Shown here: in pieces, positions 9,031 through 17,232 of the stretch
Numbering within the stretch: the first letter of the stretch is position 1
Layout of the letters: every line of letters begins with the position of its first letter
Assembly: GCF_002563655.1 (NCBI RefSeq)
Contig: NZ_PDIY01000001.1
Span: 547,501 to 600,000 of the forward strand
Length of the DNA stretch: 52,500 nt
Origin: Bacillus sp. es.034
Lineage (GTDB): Bacteria > Bacillota > Bacilli > Bacillales > Bacillaceae_B
Reading direction: 5' to 3'
The notes under the pieces: generated by a model
The model's database searches: none
Told to the model about the DNA's origin: nothing
The model's input: only the letters and a program-made list of their open reading frames with translations
Translations under genes and position numbers: made by a program

Positions 9031-9987
9031 CTATCTCACAAGCCTTTGTACCGGGACCGGTATTCGCGCCATGACTCTCTCCACCACTTCTTCAGGGGTA
9101 ATCCCTTCGTATCTCGCTTCCGATTTCATAATGATACGGTGAGAAAACACGAAAGGCGCCAGGAATTGAACATCATCAGGAACTACATAATCCCTGCCTC
9201 TTAAATAGGCATAGGCCTGGCAAGCCTTCATCAGGGCAATCGATCCACGGGGACTCGCACCCAGATACACATTCGCATGGATCCTCGTACGGTTCGCAAT
9301 CTCCACAATGTACTTCTTAATGGTGTCATCCACCAATACTTCCTTCACATCCCCTTGGATATATCTCAATTCCTCAAGGGTCATAACGGGCTCCAATTCA
9401 TCGATCGGCGGAGTCCGCTGGGCGCGGTGAAGGACTTCCATCTCTTCTTCCGGTTCCGGATACCCCATCTTCATCTTCAATAGGAATCGGTCAAGCTGTG
9501 CTTCCGGAAGCGGATACGTCCCTTCATATTCAATCGGATTCTGTGTCGCCATAACGAAGAACGGCTTATCAAGCTTCCGGGTCATCCCGTCAATCGTGAC
9601 GCTGCTCTCTTCCATACCTTCAAGCAAAGCGGACTGCGTCTTCGGTGATGTACGGTTGATTTCATCCGCAAGAATGATGTTCCCCATGATCGGTCCAGGT
9701 CTGAAATTAAATTCCATCTCTTTCGGATTATAAATCGATACCCCGATCACATCGGAAGGCAGTAGGTCCGGCGTAAACTGAATTCGCTTAAAGCTTGCTC
9801 CCACCGATTTCGCCAATGCGCGAACCATCATCGTCTTCCCTACACCCGGAACATCTTCAAGCAAAACATGTCCCCCGGCAAGCAGGGAAACAATGCTCAG
9901 TTCTGCTACCTTCCTCTTCCCGATCATGACTTTCTCTATATTATCAATGATACTTTGTAACTTTGGATTCACTGTTTCATGTGACAT
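9031..9987 (-). CDS. yeaC: MoxR-family AAA+ ATPase (YeaC-like)
   Basis: 318 aa. Walker A LLEDVPGVGKTMMVRALA (about 38-55), Walker B ILADEINRTSPKTQSALLE (about 104-122), sensor region FFVMATQNPIEYEGTYPLPEAQLDRFLLK and C-terminal helical lid with the SPRGS sensor-2 motif. Start ATG at 9987 has a strong AGGAGGGG site. First gene of the three-gene MoxR/DUF58/transglutaminase operon. Family members use ATP hydrolysis to remodel or activate partner proteins, often VWA or DUF58 proteins; the partner here is most likely the next gene. Confidence 0.92.
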   Translation of the reverse strand: MSHETVNPKLQSIIDNIEKVMIGKRKVAELSIVSLLAGGHVLLEDVPGVGKTMMVRALAKSVGASFKRIQFTPDLLPSDVIGVSIYNPKEMEFNFRPGPIMGNIILADEINRTSPKTQSALLEGMEESSVTIDGMTRKLDKPFFVMATQNPIEYEGTYPLPEAQLDRFLLKMKMGYPEPEEEMEVLHRAQRTPPIDELEPVMTLEELRYIQGDVKEVLVDDTIKKYIVEIANRTRIHANVYLGASPRGSIALMKACQAYAYLRGRDYVVPDDVQFLAPFVFSHRIIMKSEARYEGITPEEVVERVMARIPVPVQRLVR

Positions 9988-10167
9988 CGTACCCCTCCTG
10001 AATGATTCAAACTCATCTTTAACTATTACTACTTTCGTTTAAAAAGTCGAAAATCCTCTATAAAATGGGAAATTGGTAGATAATTTTTGGGGAATTGGTA
10101 GGATATGAAGGTCATCGAGGTGATGGACTGTTCCAATTTTTGTAGAGGCATCTTGCTGCCATTCAAT

Positions 10168-10206
10168 TTAAAAAGCCGATTCTCCATTATACGAGAATCG
10201 GCTTTT
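10168..10206 (-). terminator. nadE terminator
   Basis: AAAAGCCGATTCTCG / CGAGAATCGGCTTTT stem, near-perfect and followed by TTTTTAAA on the minus strand. Closes the pncB-nadE unit. The remaining bases up to 9987 hold only the likely promoter region of yeaC. Confidence 0.88.
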
Positions 10207-10214
10207 CCACTTGA

Positions 10215-11042
10215 CTATTTCCAAAAATCATCAAACACCGTGACCGGCAGATGACGTTTATGCTGTGTTTTCAGGTAATGACCTTCAATGGTTTTCCTGG
10301 CTTCAGCGGGTACTTCTTTCCCTTCCAGGTAATCGTCCAGCTGATCGTACGTCACGCCAAGGGCTTCTTCGTCCGGGAGCGACGGGCGCTCTTCCTCAAG
10401 GTCCGCTGTCGGTTTCTTATTGTATAAGTGCTCCGGACAGCCGAGCTCGATCAAAAGTGCTCTCCCTTGACGCTTGTTCAGGCGGAAAAGGGGGACGAGA
10501 TCTGCCGCTCCATCGCCGTATTTGGTGTAGAAGCCGGTGACTGCTTCAGCAGAGTGATCCGTACCGAGCACCACGCCATTTTTCATGGCGGCTATGGCAA
10601 ATTGCACCTTCATCCGTTCACGCGCCTTTTCGTTCCCTTTGACAAAGTCGGAAAGCTCGATCCCATTTTTCTTCAACGTTTCGACGCTTGCATCGACTGC
10701 GGGTTGAACATTGACCGTCATCGACACGCTCGGGTTGATGAAATCCACGGCATCAATGGCATCCTGGGCATCTCCCTGTTCCCCGTAAGGAAGTCTGACG
10801 GCATAAAAAGCATAATCCGATGAACCGGATTCCTGATTCATTTCATCAATGGCCATCTGTGCAAGTTTACCTAATAAAGTAGAGTCCTGACCTCCTGAGA
10901 TTCCGAGGACCAGACTTTTCATAAATGAATGCTTCTTCAAGTAAGCCTTCATAAAGTCGACGCTGCGACGGATTTCTTCCTGGGGATTGATTTCCGGGGA
11001 GACCATCATTTCTTCTACGATTTGTTTTTGAAGAGAATCCAT
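10215..11042 (-). CDS. nadE: NAD synthetase, ammonia-dependent
   Basis: Amidates deamido-NAD to NAD using ammonia and ATP, last step of NAD synthesis. The PP-loop is [17 protein letters not shown] (about 43-58); downstream are [27 protein letters not shown] and the C-terminal [17 protein letters not shown], all typical of short bacterial NadE. 275 aa, no glutaminase domain. I choose ATG 11042 (MDSLQKQ) because GGAG lies nine bases before it; the ATG at 11057 has no ribosome binding site. Lies 56 bases after pncB with no terminator between, so an operon for nicotinate salvage is likely. Confidence 0.95.
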   Translation of the reverse strand: MDSLQKQIVEEMMVSPEINPQEEIRRSVDFMKAYLKKHSFMKSLVLGISGGQDSTLLGKLAQMAIDEMNQESGSSDYAFYAVRLPYGEQGDAQDAIDAVDFINPSVSMTVNVQPAVDASVETLKKNGIELSDFVKGNEKARERMKVQFAIAAMKNGVVLGTDHSAEAVTGFYTKYGDGAADLVPLFRLNKRQGRALLIELGCPEHLYNKKPTADLEEERPSLPDEEALGVTYDQLDDYLEGKEVPAEARKTIEGHYLKTQHKRHLPVTVFDDFWK

Positions 11043-11113
11043 GTTTTCACACTCCATGTTAGGTTTTATTACATCATATTATATCTTTTTATCTTACCCA
11101 TTCACAGGCAAAC

Positions 11114-12583
11114 TTACCAATTTCCGCTATGTTTTTCTTTCACTTCGGCTTTTACACGGTGAATCAGATCCATCTTATTGTTCCAGCACTCTTCACTTAA
11201 ATCCACAGGGTACTCTTCCGGATTCATGGAACGCTTATATTCATCCCATAACAATTCAAGATTTTCATTCACAAAGCTTCTCATATCCTCTAGTGGAGGT
11301 GTATCATACACCAGCTCACCGTCCTTGAAGACCTCCACATGAAGTTCCCTCGCTTCAAAATTCGTGACGAACTTACTGATATACGTATGAACAGGGTGGA
11401 ACATTTTCAACCGTTCCTGACTTTCAGGGTGTTCATGCTCCAGGGCAATATATTCGCCCTCTGATTTATGATTAACCGTATTGACGATGCGGTAAACCCT
11501 TTTCATCCCGGGAGTTGAAACTTTTTCGGCATTGCTCGAAATTTTGATCGTGTCTTCCATTTCACCTGACTCATTTTCAATGGACACGAGCTTATAAACG
11601 GCACCCAAAGCGGGCTGGTCGTATGCCGTGATCAGCTTCGTTCCGACACCCCATACATCAATCTGTGCCCCTTGAGCCTTCAAGTTCAGAATTGTATATT
11701 CGTCTAGATCATTAGAAGCAATGATTTTCGTATCCTTAAATCCTGCATCATCAAGCATCTTGCGGGCGATCTTCGATTGGTACGCCATGTCGCCGCTATC
11801 AAGGCGGATCCCTTTGAAGTTGATCTTATCGCCAAGCTCCTTCGCTACTTTAATCGCTGTCGGGACACCGGACTTTAACGTATCATACGTATCCACGAGG
11901 AACACACAATCCTTATGGCTCTCTGCATACTTGTGAAACGCCTGATACTCATCTCGGTAAGCCTGGACCATGGCATGTGAGTGGGTTCCGGAAACAGGCA
12001 TACCGAATAACTTCCCGGCCCGGACATTACTCGTCGCATCAAAGCCGCCGATATACGCAGCACGGGTTCCCCAAATGGCTGCATCCAGCTCATGGGCACG
12101 TCTCGTCCCGAACTCCATCACCACTTCATCCTCTACCACCTGCTTGATCCGGTTCGCCTTCGTCGCAATCAACGTCTGGTAGTTCACGATATTCAAGATT
12201 GCCGTCTCCAATAACTGAGCCTGAGCAAGAGGCGCCTCCACACGAACAAGGGGGACATTCCCGAATGCAACCTCCCCTTCCTGCATGGACCGGATCGTCC
12301 CAGTAAAACGAAGCTCCGCCAGATATTCAAGGAATGCCTCCTCATACCCCAACTCCCGTAAGTACTCGATATCACTTTCCGAGAAATGAAAATTTTTCAC
12401 ATAATCAATGATCCGCTCAAGCCCTGCAAATACCGCATATCCATTGCCAAAAGGCAGCTTTCGAAAGAACACTTCAAAAACAGCCTTTCGATTATGGAAA
12501 TCATCATCCCAATACGCCTTCGTCATATTTATCTGATACAAATCTGTATGCAACGCTAAACTATCATCTGCATAGTTCGTCAT
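11114..12583 (-). CDS. pncB: Nicotinate phosphoribosyltransferase
   Basis: Joins nicotinate and PRPP to nicotinate mononucleotide, entry to the Preiss-Handler pathway. 489 aa, long bacterial type. Marks: LHTDLYQINMTKAYW at the N-terminus, FEVFFRKLPFGNGYAVFAGLER, EFGTRRAHELDAAIWGTRAAYIGGFDATSNV, PVSGTHSHAMVQAY (catalytic region) and IRLDSGDMAYQSK / IIASNDLDEYTI in the phosphate-binding barrel. AAAGGAGAG precedes the ATG at 12583. nadE follows in the same direction, which supports joint NAD salvage. Confidence 0.95.
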   Translation of the reverse strand: MTNYADDSLALHTDLYQINMTKAYWDDDFHNRKAVFEVFFRKLPFGNGYAVFAGLERIIDYVKNFHFSESDIEYLRELGYEEAFLEYLAELRFTGTIRSMQEGEVAFGNVPLVRVEAPLAQAQLLETAILNIVNYQTLIATKANRIKQVVEDEVVMEFGTRRAHELDAAIWGTRAAYIGGFDATSNVRAGKLFGMPVSGTHSHAMVQAYRDEYQAFHKYAESHKDCVFLVDTYDTLKSGVPTAIKVAKELGDKINFKGIRLDSGDMAYQSKIARKMLDDAGFKDTKIIASNDLDEYTILNLKAQGAQIDVWGVGTKLITAYDQPALGAVYKLVSIENESGEMEDTIKISSNAEKVSTPGMKRVYRIVNTVNHKSEGEYIALEHEHPESQERLKMFHPVHTYISKFVTNFEARELHVEVFKDGELVYDTPPLEDMRSFVNENLELLWDEYKRSMNPEEYPVDLSEECWNNKMDLIHRVKAEVKEKHSGNW

Positions 12584-12944
12584 GTATTTCTCTCCTTTAA
12601 GCTATAGCCAATTGTTGAACATGATTGAGTCTTTTCTATTTTAACCAATATTGGGTGGGATATCGAATGATTAGGGTTATGGGGGGGAAACATTTAAACA
12701 AACGTTTGATTAAAGGTTTCAATAATATATGAGAGAGATCTAAAAAAACGCAATACCTAATAATCCCTCCAAACCCCTTCTGAAAAATAAGTAAGCCAGC
12801 ACTCTCCACAACAACAAATTGAGCATTTAAAAACCGCTAATAGATGTTACATAGCGGCAAGAAATTTATATTATTATACTTGGATAAAACAAACGTTACA
12901 CTAAAAAGCAAGAAGAAACTCACTTAGAAAGGTATTATTAACCT
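12584..12944. other. Intergenic region between the Tad operon and pncB
   Basis: About 360 A/T-rich bases. Apart from the Tad operon terminator (12828-12857) I see a run of seven G at 12682-12688, a short palindrome ACAAACGTTTGA at 12698-12709 that may belong to pncB control, and no convincing gene. The pncB promoter must be here but no box pair stands out. Confidence 0.4.
12828..12857 (-). terminator. Terminator after the Tad operon
   Basis: Minus strand CCGCTA, 12-base loop, TAGCGG followed by TTTTTAAA, about 90 bases after the last gene of the operon. Short stem, so moderate confidence. Confidence 0.6.
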
Positions 12945-13151
12945 TTAAGCACCTGTCCCTTCTTTCATCTGAATCTGATGAAGATGATTTTTTCTCATAT
13001 ACGGTAACGCAATCCCTACTACTACGGCCGTAACGGGCATACTTCCATCACCCAGCAGCCATTCCAGTACTGAGACCGGGACGTATACCACATAAAAGAA
13101 AATCATCAGGAATAAATAGAACCTTCTCCAGCGCTTTTCTTTTTTAGACAT
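12945..13151 (-). CDS. Small membrane protein at the end of the Tad operon
   Basis: 68 aa from ATG 13151, which follows a perfect GGAGGAATAAAG ribosome site; the longer frame starting at 13169 would put that site inside the gene. Basic N-terminus (MSKKEKRWRRF), one clear membrane segment (FYLFLMIFFYVVYVPVSVLEWLL), a second weaker one (VTAVVVGIALPYM) and a basic/His tail. No family recognised. It follows the TadG-like gene by 20 bases, so it should be co-transcribed with the pilus genes. Function unknown. Confidence 0.7.
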   Translation of the reverse strand: MSKKEKRWRRFYLFLMIFFYVVYVPVSVLEWLLGDGSMPVTAVVVGIALPYMRKNHLHQIQMKEGTGA

Positions 13152-13171
13152 CTTTATTCCTCCAGTCATAT

Positions 13172-13867
13172 TTAATAATCCAGGGATCGTTCTACCTCTT
13201 TATTATGAAAGTTTGAAAGCTCTTCAATAAAGTCCACTTTGGGCCCAGCCGAGGTTTGAAACAGATCTTCTTTGATGTCTTGAAAAAAACCTTTAAAAGC
13301 GGTTCCTTCCATGGTGTTTGAAGCATGTACAAATACTTGTCCGTCTTTTATCGTAAGAGTGGCATCTGTTAGGTTTCCATCATTTTCTAATATGGTCGAT
13401 TTAGCCTGAGATTCCATGTCAGGTAAAATACCATTATAGATTTCTTGTCCTAATTTACGATCCAGATCTTTTTTTCCGATTCCATGTCGTAATTCATCCG
13501 TCAAAACAATGTCCATTGCTTCCAGCTTGATTTCATTTTCTGAATAATCATTATAATCAGCATCAGATCTTAACTGGGTTTCCTTTTTTTCAATCTTCTG
13601 TTCGATAGATTCTGGATATGAATCTACTGTACCGATAATTCCCTTCTCATATTCTTCAATAGCCTCGTCCAATTGATCGTAAAGGACGGACGTAGCCGCT
13701 AAACTTGCCTGCTGCGCGGTTGTATTGGCTTCTTCCTTCACCGCGAAGATCTTGGAAAGGTTAAAGACAAAGACAAAAAGGACCATCATGATACTCAGTA
13801 ACCCTATCATAAAGAGCGCCGCATTCCCTCGTTCCTCCTGAAGAGATGCTTTAAACCTAGCTCTCAT
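13172..13867 (-). CDS. TadG/TadF-like pilus assembly protein
   Basis: 231 aa. N-terminus ERGNAALFMIGLLSIMMVLFVFVFNLSKIFAVKEEANTTAQQA is the TadG-type pattern: short basic leader, Gly, one membrane helix, then an Ala/Gln-rich helix. The rest is a charged extracytoplasmic domain. Unlike the neighbouring TadE-like protein it lacks Glu at +5 after the Gly, so cleavage by a prepilin peptidase is not expected. Start overlaps the end of the TadE-like gene by 11 bases. Known relatives act as minor pilins or pseudopilins of Tad (type IVc) pili. Family assignment is good, exact role inferred. Confidence 0.8.
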   Translation of the reverse strand: MRARFKASLQEERGNAALFMIGLLSIMMVLFVFVFNLSKIFAVKEEANTTAQQASLAATSVLYDQLDEAIEEYEKGIIGTVDSYPESIEQKIEKKETQLRSDADYNDYSENEIKLEAMDIVLTDELRHGIGKKDLDRKLGQEIYNGILPDMESQAKSTILENDGNLTDATLTIKDGQVFVHASNTMEGTAFKGFFQDIKEDLFQTSAGPKVDFIEELSNFHNKEVERSLDY

Positions 13868-14264
13868 TTTTAATCACCTTGCCAGAGGCTGTAGAAGTAA
13901 AAGATATAGACGGAGTTGTCCTCCCAGGGAAGATCTTCTTCGGAAGAAACACTAGGTCAATCTCCACCTCAACACTCGTAGTAAAATCCTTATTCGCCAT
14001 ACCAGACGCTCCTGAAAAGGTTAAATACGATCCCCCGGCATTGACGATTCTTTTCGCTGCTTCCGTCGCCTCAACCGAATCTTCGGTAATGGAATACACT
14101 TTGGCAGCTTCGTTTGCTGCCGATTGAGCAACCACGACTGCTTGTACGCTTACGATGAGCTGCCATGCAATCATGACGACCAGCAGGATAAATGGGAGGA
14201 TTCCTAGGAATTCAATAGTGGAGGAACCTTCTTCACTTTTCAATTTTTCTTTTAGCTTAAACAT
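13857..14264 (-). CDS. TadE-like pseudopilin
   Basis: 135 aa. N-terminus KSEEGSSTIEFLGILPFILLVVMIAWQ shows a prepilin-peptidase site: Gly13 then SSTIE with Glu at +5, followed by one membrane helix; this is the TadE signature. Downstream AQSAANEAAKVYSI is also typical. The C-terminal part is a small beta-rich domain. TadE and TadG-like genes are adjacent and overlapping, as in most Tad loci. The ribosome site (AGAAGG) is close to the ATG. Processing would need a TadV/CpaA-type peptidase, which is not encoded in the window. Confidence 0.85.
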   Translation of the reverse strand: MFKLKEKLKSEEGSSTIEFLGILPFILLVVMIAWQLIVSVQAVVVAQSAANEAAKVYSITEDSVEATEAAKRIVNAGGSYLTFSGASGMANKDFTTSVEVEIDLVFLPKKIFPGRTTPSISFTSTASGKVIKNES

Positions 14265-14282
14265 AACCTTCTCACATCCTCG

Positions 14283-14975
14283 CTACACAAGTTTGCGTAA
14301 TCCTGCTCTCCACTTTAATGTGTAGGTTGTTAATAGCACTAAAAAAACAGGGTAGAATATCATATTGGTAATCATTTGCACGCCTGCTATCGCCGCGTAT
14401 GAAGAAGTAATATTTAAGATAAGCCCGTTCAAAACGATCCCTACGACCATCTCTATGATTCCCCATAGTAATAGAAGCAGAATAATCTTAACAAACTTCT
14501 TTTTGAACAAAAGACCTGCTTCTTTAATAGACTTCCATACCGATTTGTTGTCTACTATTGCAATGATTGGAGCCGTGATGAACACAGCCATAATCACAAT
14601 CCCTGGAATAATAAAAAATGCAAAACCTATTATTGATAGAATGCTGATGAGGCAAGCAAAGAGAAAAATAGGAAAGCCCTTTACTACAAAAGTATATAAA
14701 GCGTTTCGCAGAGAATTCTCCCTGCCTTCTAATTCGTTGAACGTATATTTCACAAATGGAATTTGAGCGTAAATGAAAAACAGAATGGTAAATAGAGCAT
14801 AATAAATATCCGCTACAGAATAGATTGTCCCTACGTTGGGAGTAACAGCGTAGATATAATTCGTAATAAGAGAATGCAATAACAATAAAGGTAATTGCAC
14901 ACATAGAATGATCACTAAAATCTTTTCAAACCTTTCCCCGATAAATGAGAAAGTGTATCTTATTGGCTTATCCAT
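14283..14975 (-). CDS. Multi-pass membrane protein in the Tad operon
   Basis: 230 aa with about six hydrophobic segments. The middle motif PGIVIMAVFITAPIIAIVDNKSVWKSIKEAGLLFKKKFVKI resembles the glycerophosphodiester-phosphodiesterase membrane domain / YciC-like family (pattern: hydrophobic helix, P-I-I, acidic residue, Asn-Lys, then a Ser/Lys-rich linker before another helix). No catalytic phosphodiesterase domain is attached. Strong GAGGTGAG site before ATG 14975. It lies 18 bases before tadE-like and just after an unknown gene, all same strand. Role in the pilus system unknown; membrane partner, transporter or immunity-like protection are all possible. Confidence 0.7.
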   Translation of the reverse strand: MDKPIRYTFSFIGERFEKILVIILCVQLPLLLLHSLITNYIYAVTPNVGTIYSVADIYYALFTILFFIYAQIPFVKYTFNELEGRENSLRNALYTFVVKGFPIFLFACLISILSIIGFAFFIIPGIVIMAVFITAPIIAIVDNKSVWKSIKEAGLLFKKKFVKIILLLLLWGIIEMVVGIVLNGLILNITSSYAAIAGVQMITNMIFYPVFLVLLTTYTLKWRAGLRKLV

Positions 14976-14986
14976 ATTATCTCACC

Positions 14987-15787
14987 TCAGGGTTTTGGGT
15001 AGCGTAGATCTTTTTTATAGCGGTTCAATTTTTCAAATCCATTTTTATAATATGTCTTCTTTATTTCATCAATATCGTGATTTTCTGTTAGAATATCTGC
15101 CCTTCTATCTTGTTCAAACTCTTTTAATGATTGTTCAACTTCTTTCTTACCTTTTAAAAACTCCTCTAAAAAATCCTGATTTTCTTTTGAAAGATTTCCG
15201 AATATGTTTGTTTTCTTCATCTCATCCAACATTCGTTTTAGTTCCTCGAAGTTTTCTAGTAATGTTTTAGATTGGAAGTATTGGACTCTATCAACATGTA
15301 TTAGAATTTCAATTAAATTTTCATAATCTTGATCTGTTATAATATTTTCCTTTAATATACGATGGTCGTAATCATTTGAAAAATCAATAACTCTTTTCTT
15401 TAAATCTTCCTGAAGATTACCATACTCCAATAAAATATCTTTCCCTTTTGCCAATATATTATTATCATTACTTAATAAATAGTCATTGATTATATTTATG
15501 GATTTAAAGAAATAATCTGTACTTAATTGGCCTCTTTTTTCTCCAATCGCGAAATAATTGTTTGCATATGCTGTGTAAAGAACAAGTGTCTCAAACGCTT
15601 TAAGAGCATCTTCTTTTATAGAATCCTCTTCTGAAATAACTGAGTACCCCTTAACTTTATTATTTCTTTTATAGATTGATAAATAGTAATACGTTTTATC
15701 AACCATGTAGCCAAATGGGTTAATGAGAACACTTTCGAAGATTTTTTTATGTTTATTTGCTTTAGGTATGAGAATTTCTGTATTCAT
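14987..15787 (-). CDS. Unknown cytoplasmic protein in the Tad operon
   Basis: 266 aa, no family recognised. Soluble, charged, mostly helical; the second half (about 150-240) is rich in Glu/Lys with heptad-like spacing (FEELKRMLDEMKKTN, DFLEEFLKGKKEVEQSLKEFEQDRR) and may form a coiled coil. No signal peptide or membrane helix. I use ATG 15787, nine bases after GGAAGG; an earlier TTG (15796) lies on the ribosome site. The gene is visibly more A/T-rich than the TadA/B/C genes around it. It sits directly after the secreted repeat protein and before the membrane protein, so a partner or protective role is conceivable but unproven. Confidence 0.65.
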   Translation of the reverse strand: MNTEILIPKANKHKKIFESVLINPFGYMVDKTYYYLSIYKRNNKVKGYSVISEEDSIKEDALKAFETLVLYTAYANNYFAIGEKRGQLSTDYFFKSINIINDYLLSNDNNILAKGKDILLEYGNLQEDLKKRVIDFSNDYDHRILKENIITDQDYENLIEILIHVDRVQYFQSKTLLENFEELKRMLDEMKKTNIFGNLSKENQDFLEEFLKGKKEVEQSLKEFEQDRRADILTENHDIDEIKKTYYKNGFEKLNRYKKDLRYPKP

Positions 15788-15859
15788 TTTAACCAACCTT
15801 CCAAAATCTCTATTATTTACTTAAAGGAGTAAGAGAAGTTACTCTTACTCCTTTACATC

Positions 15860-17143
15860 CTAACTAAACCAGCCCTTTACCTTACTTATACCTTTTCCTA
15901 TCGCTTTCGCTGTGTTTTTTACAGGATGTTTAGCAAATTTCTTAATCCCACTCCAATTATCCGCAACAAGCTTGGTTACTTTCGACGCTCCCCAAATTGC
16001 TGCACCTCCTACAACCATAACGGCTCCAGCAGCTTGACCACCTGGAAATGCTGCAGTTACTACTCCAGCATTCATCATTAATTCTCCAAGATTACCTGTT
16101 GCTTCAGCAACTGCAGAAGTTTTCACATTCCCGGCAGCATCCGAGTTGAGTACGTCATATGCTTTAGCTCCATTGAATCCTAATTCAAAAGCAGAGTATC
16201 CCGCTCCTACAGCAGCTGCCACTGCATTTAATTTAGAAATGGAACCCATCATTTTAAGCCCTTGTACACCAGAACTTGTTCCACCTGTGGCTGTTATTGC
16301 ACCCCTTAAACCATCGGCTGTATCAGATAGATTGGAAGCTGCTTTAATTAATCTATAGTCATGGGCAGCATCAACAGCATCAATAGTTTTTAGAACAGAA
16401 TCGTGAGTGTCTGATAAACCAGCTACCCATTTATTATCACCAAGACCAACCTTTACTCCGTTGAGAAGTATTGAAGAAAAAAAACTACCATTCGGTCTGT
16501 AACTATTGGGCATTTCCATAAAATCACCAATCATATTCACCTGGCCACCAATGACATCATTACCCAAAAATTTAAATACTTCATACCCCATCGGAAGTTT
16601 AATATCCGTTGGATCACCATTAAATGAGCTAGCCGTTTCCCCTTCACGAGGATTCGTAGGGTCCCCTTCAAATGATCGGCCAGTCGTACCATTTCCATCG
16701 AATGGATTTCCATTCGTATCATAACCTACAAACGGGTTTCCATTCGTTCCATTACCATTAAAAGGATTCCCATCCGTTCCATTACCCTGAAACCCGTTTG
16801 GCGTCCAGCCATTCATTACCCAAGGATCCATATACCATGGCGCGTTAGACCAATCAAAGCCTTCCCAGGATTGTCCATTTGTGCCTTGGCCATTCGTTCC
16901 CTGACCTTCAGTACCGTTACCTTCCCAATCATTTCCCTGTGTTGACTTACCTTCCCAGGGATTCCCTTCCCACTTGAATTGCTGAGGGTCCCAAGGGCTT
17001 CCTTCCCAAGAATCACCTGTCCATGGGTTACCGTTCCACGGCTTGATGGTGGCACTTGCGTATATAGGCAAGGAAAATGATTGGAAAAGAACGATGAGTA
17101 AAGCCAACAGTACTAAAACCTTTTTGGTCAGTCTTTCCATCAT
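15860..17143 (-). CDS. Secreted protein with five-residue W/F/T-x-G repeats and hydrophobic C-terminal domain
   Basis: 427 aa. Signal peptide (about 1-31, ends YASA). Residues 35-176 are built from some 27 five-residue units of the type [P/G/S/D]-[W/F/T]-x-G-[N/D/Q]: early units are PWNGN, PWTGD, SWEGS; later ones alternate GTDGN, PFNGN, GTNGN, PFVGY, DTNGN, PFDGN. The second half has no repeats: an amphipathic helical stretch (GLSDTHDSVLKTIDAVDAA) and then a Gly/Ala-rich hydrophobic segment (MMNAGVVTAAFPGG, AAGAVMVVGGAAIWG) followed by a Lys-rich amphipathic tail that ends KGISKVKGWFS. That tail resembles the C-terminal helices often seen in secreted polymorphic toxins, but no toxin domain can be named. 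Located between the VWA lipoprotein and two unknown genes in the Tad operon. Confidence 0.75.
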   Translation of the reverse strand: MMERLTKKVLVLLALLIVLFQSFSLPIYASATIKPWNGNPWTGDSWEGSPWDPQQFKWEGNPWEGKSTQGNDWEGNGTEGQGTNGQGTNGQSWEGFDWSNAPWYMDPWVMNGWTPNGFQGNGTDGNPFNGNGTNGNPFVGYDTNGNPFDGNGTTGRSFEGDPTNPREGETASSFNGDPTDIKLPMGYEVFKFLGNDVIGGQVNMIGDFMEMPNSYRPNGSFFSSILLNGVKVGLGDNKWVAGLSDTHDSVLKTIDAVDAAHDYRLIKAASNLSDTADGLRGAITATGGTSSGVQGLKMMGSISKLNAVAAAVGAGYSAFELGFNGAKAYDVLNSDAAGNVKTSAVAEATGNLGELMMNAGVVTAAFPGGQAAGAVMVVGGAAIWGASKVTKLVADNWSGIKKFAKHPVKNTAKAIGKGISKVKGWFS

Positions 17144-17232
17144 CGTTCCATTTCCTTTCTATGTGTAAGGTTTTATGCTTTACTCATCGATGTATAATCT
17201 TTTTTAAATTCACCTTTAATTCTTCCAAAATC

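Noticed and set aside
12698..12709. ACAAACGTTTGA palindrome as a known operator
   Set aside because: No recognised operator consensus fits, and a single short palindrome in A/T-rich DNA is weak evidence.
14272..14466. Small Arg-rich frame inside the membrane protein gene
   Set aside because: Shadow of the 230-residue gene in another frame.
16900..17050. CRISPR-like or tandem DNA repeat
   Set aside because: Periodicity comes from the five-codon protein repeat; units vary, have no spacers and no cas genes are near.
15860..17143. WXG100/LXG type VII toxin
   Set aside because: No WXG or LXG motif, it has a classical signal peptide instead, and no type VII genes are in the window.
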